A stretch of 64,000 nt of DNA from Lacticaseibacillus porcinae. Its GTDB lineage: Bacteria; Bacillota; Bacilli; Lactobacillales; Lactobacillaceae. Made by a program: the position numbers and the translations under genes. The stretch covers positions 248,001 to 312,000 of the forward strand of contig NZ_RHNS01000001.1 in the NCBI RefSeq assembly GCF_003946305.1. Reading direction: 5' to 3'. Below the pieces are notes generated by a model. That model had not been told where the DNA came from. It saw only the letters and a program-made list of their open reading frames with translations, and searched no databases. This document shows positions 63,096 to 64,000 of this stretch, in pieces; the stretch's first letter is position 1; every line of letters begins with the position of its first letter.

Positions 63096-64000
63096 TGCGA
63101 TTTTGCCACATGCGATAAGCCGTTAAGATAAAGGCGATCACACATAACCCAATAGCGACAACAAACGCGACGCGCATGCCGCTGATGAATAATTGATTAT
63201 GGCCAGTTGGATAAGTCGACATATGGTGACCGGCAGTGTGACTCATTGCGGCAAACAAAGTGGTGGTTGCCGCTGAGATCCCCACGACCATCCCTAAGTT
63301 TCTGGCTAACGCATTTAAGCCCCCGGCAATACCTAGATCCTTCGGGGCCACTGCTGACATGATGATGGTGTTGTTCGGTGATTGAAACACCCCGTTGCCA
63401 AAGCCGTTAATGGCGATGATCACAATGATCACCCATAATGGACTAGACAAATGCCATAGTGCATAGCCGACTTGCGCCAGTAAAATCGCCCCTAACCCTA
63501 CTAACGTCAAGAAATATGGACCGATTTTATCAGACAGCGACCCTGACAGTGGCGCAATGATCACTTGGACGATCGGAAACACCATCATCAAATACCCGGC
63601 ATGCGTCGCGGAAAATCCCCGCGCATTTTCTAGATAAAATGGGGTGATCACATTGGAGAAGAAATTGGTCACAAAAATTAAGAACCCGGTTAACAGCGAC
63701 ACTGTGAATTCACGATTGGCAAACAACTTCAGCGATACCAATGGCATATGATGCCGCCGCTCGATGGCAATAAACACGGCAAACAACACCACTGCAAAAA
63801 TAAACAACCCGATGATCAGCGGTTGGCCAAAACCGACTTCTTGCCCTAACGATACTGCTAAGAAAAATGGTACGATCGCTAGCACATAAGTCCCAAAGCC
63901 GCCCCAGTCGATCGGTTGATGACTGGTTTGGAGATCTTTGGGTAAGACAAAGTGCCCAACGATCATGGTGATGATGCCGATCGGGATATTGATCCAGAAA
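63082..64000 (-). CDS. MFS drug-efflux transporter, DHA2 (EmrB/QacA) type, partial
   Basis: The C-terminal 306 residues of a 14-TM exporter; the frame is open to the window edge. Just inside the edge is FWINIPIGIITMIVG, the WxxxxNxPxG-type signature found between TM5 and TM6 of DHA2 members. About eight further hydrophobic segments follow, with SLSDKIGPYFLTLVG as a second motif A-like loop. Probably exports a hydrophobic drug or metabolite; the substrate cannot be told. The true start is outside the window. Confidence 0.85.
   Translation of the reverse strand, partial: FWINIPIGIITMIVGHFVLPKDLQTSHQPIDWGGFGTYVLAIVPFFLAVSLGQEVGFGQPLIIGLFIFAVVLFAVFIAIERRHHMPLVSLKLFANREFTVSLLTGFLIFVTNFFSNVITPFYLENARGFSATHAGYLMMVFPIVQVIIAPLSGSLSDKIGPYFLTLVGLGAILLAQVGYALWHLSSPLWVIIVIIAINGFGNGVFQSPNNTIIMSAVAPKDLGIAGGLNALARNLGMVVGISAATTTLFAAMSHTAGHHMSTYPTGHNQLFISGMRVAFVVAIGLCVIAFILTAYRMWQNRKQTA

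Overview
The window comes from the chromosome of a low-to-moderate G+C Firmicute, most likely a member of the Lactobacillaceae, perhaps close to the Lacticaseibacillus group; the genus is inference. The evidence is the gene set and order: two RNase J paralogues with RpoY beside the J1 copy, mtnN-iscS-DUF1831-mnmA, ftsW-pyc-ylbG-rsmD-coaD-sepM-comEA-comEC-holA, pheST behind a tRNA-Phe T-box, O-acetylhomoserine sulfhydrylase behind a tRNA-Met T-box, and strong AGGAGG ribosome sites. Most of the window is housekeeping. I see no tRNA, rRNA, transposase, phage gene or CRISPR array.

Layout. 1-8 kb: the end of a LiaF envelope-stress gene, a large palindromic repeat, greA, udk, mltG, pheT and pheS. 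8-21 kb: an HxlR regulator, an HD protein, an rRNA methyltransferase, acylphosphatase, YidC, EF-Tu, a TPR protein, RNase J2, ribosomal proteins S15 and S20, and a holA-comEC-comEA block. 21-28 kb: sepM, coaD, rsmD, ylbG, pyruvate carboxylase and FtsW. 28-38 kb: the methionine T-box gene, an Rgg-like regulator facing an MFS exporter, typA, a suhB operon ending in a degenerate LDH-like protein, and a Mg2+ M-box leader in front of a catalytically headless P-type ATPase fragment. 38-46 kb: peptide deformylase, a second large repeat, rpoY-rnjA, a serine hydrolase, a lipid kinase, an Ile T-box hydratase, a prephenate dehydratase-like gene, a third large repeat, and a Phe-rich leader peptide. 46-64 kb: an Eis-like acetyltransferase, RecD2, a phosphoglycerate-mutase-like protein, an alcohol dehydrogenase, an ECF sigma/anti-sigma pair, a CPBP protease, mnmA, a possible new structured RNA, iscS, mtnN, Nudix, XpaC/TelA and part of an MFS exporter.

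The accessory interest lies in RNA-level and DNA-level structure rather than in foreign genes. (1) A roughly 600-690 nt composite repeat occurs three times, plus one single-arm copy. Its helices differ in sequence between copies but keep pairing, which suggests selection on structure. (2) A strong promoter, M-box riboswitch and terminator are followed by a 29-codon ORF with a near-perfect ribosome site, then a P-type ATPase fragment lacking every catalytic motif. (3) A 14-codon leader peptide with six Phe codons is followed by a ladder of mutually exclusive hairpins and a terminator, upstream of a prephenate dehydratase-like gene. Next to it an Ile-type T-box controls a keto-acid hydratase-like gene. 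(4) An independently transcribed RNA of about 430 nt lies between iscS and DUF1831 and matches none of the RNA classes I tested by eye.
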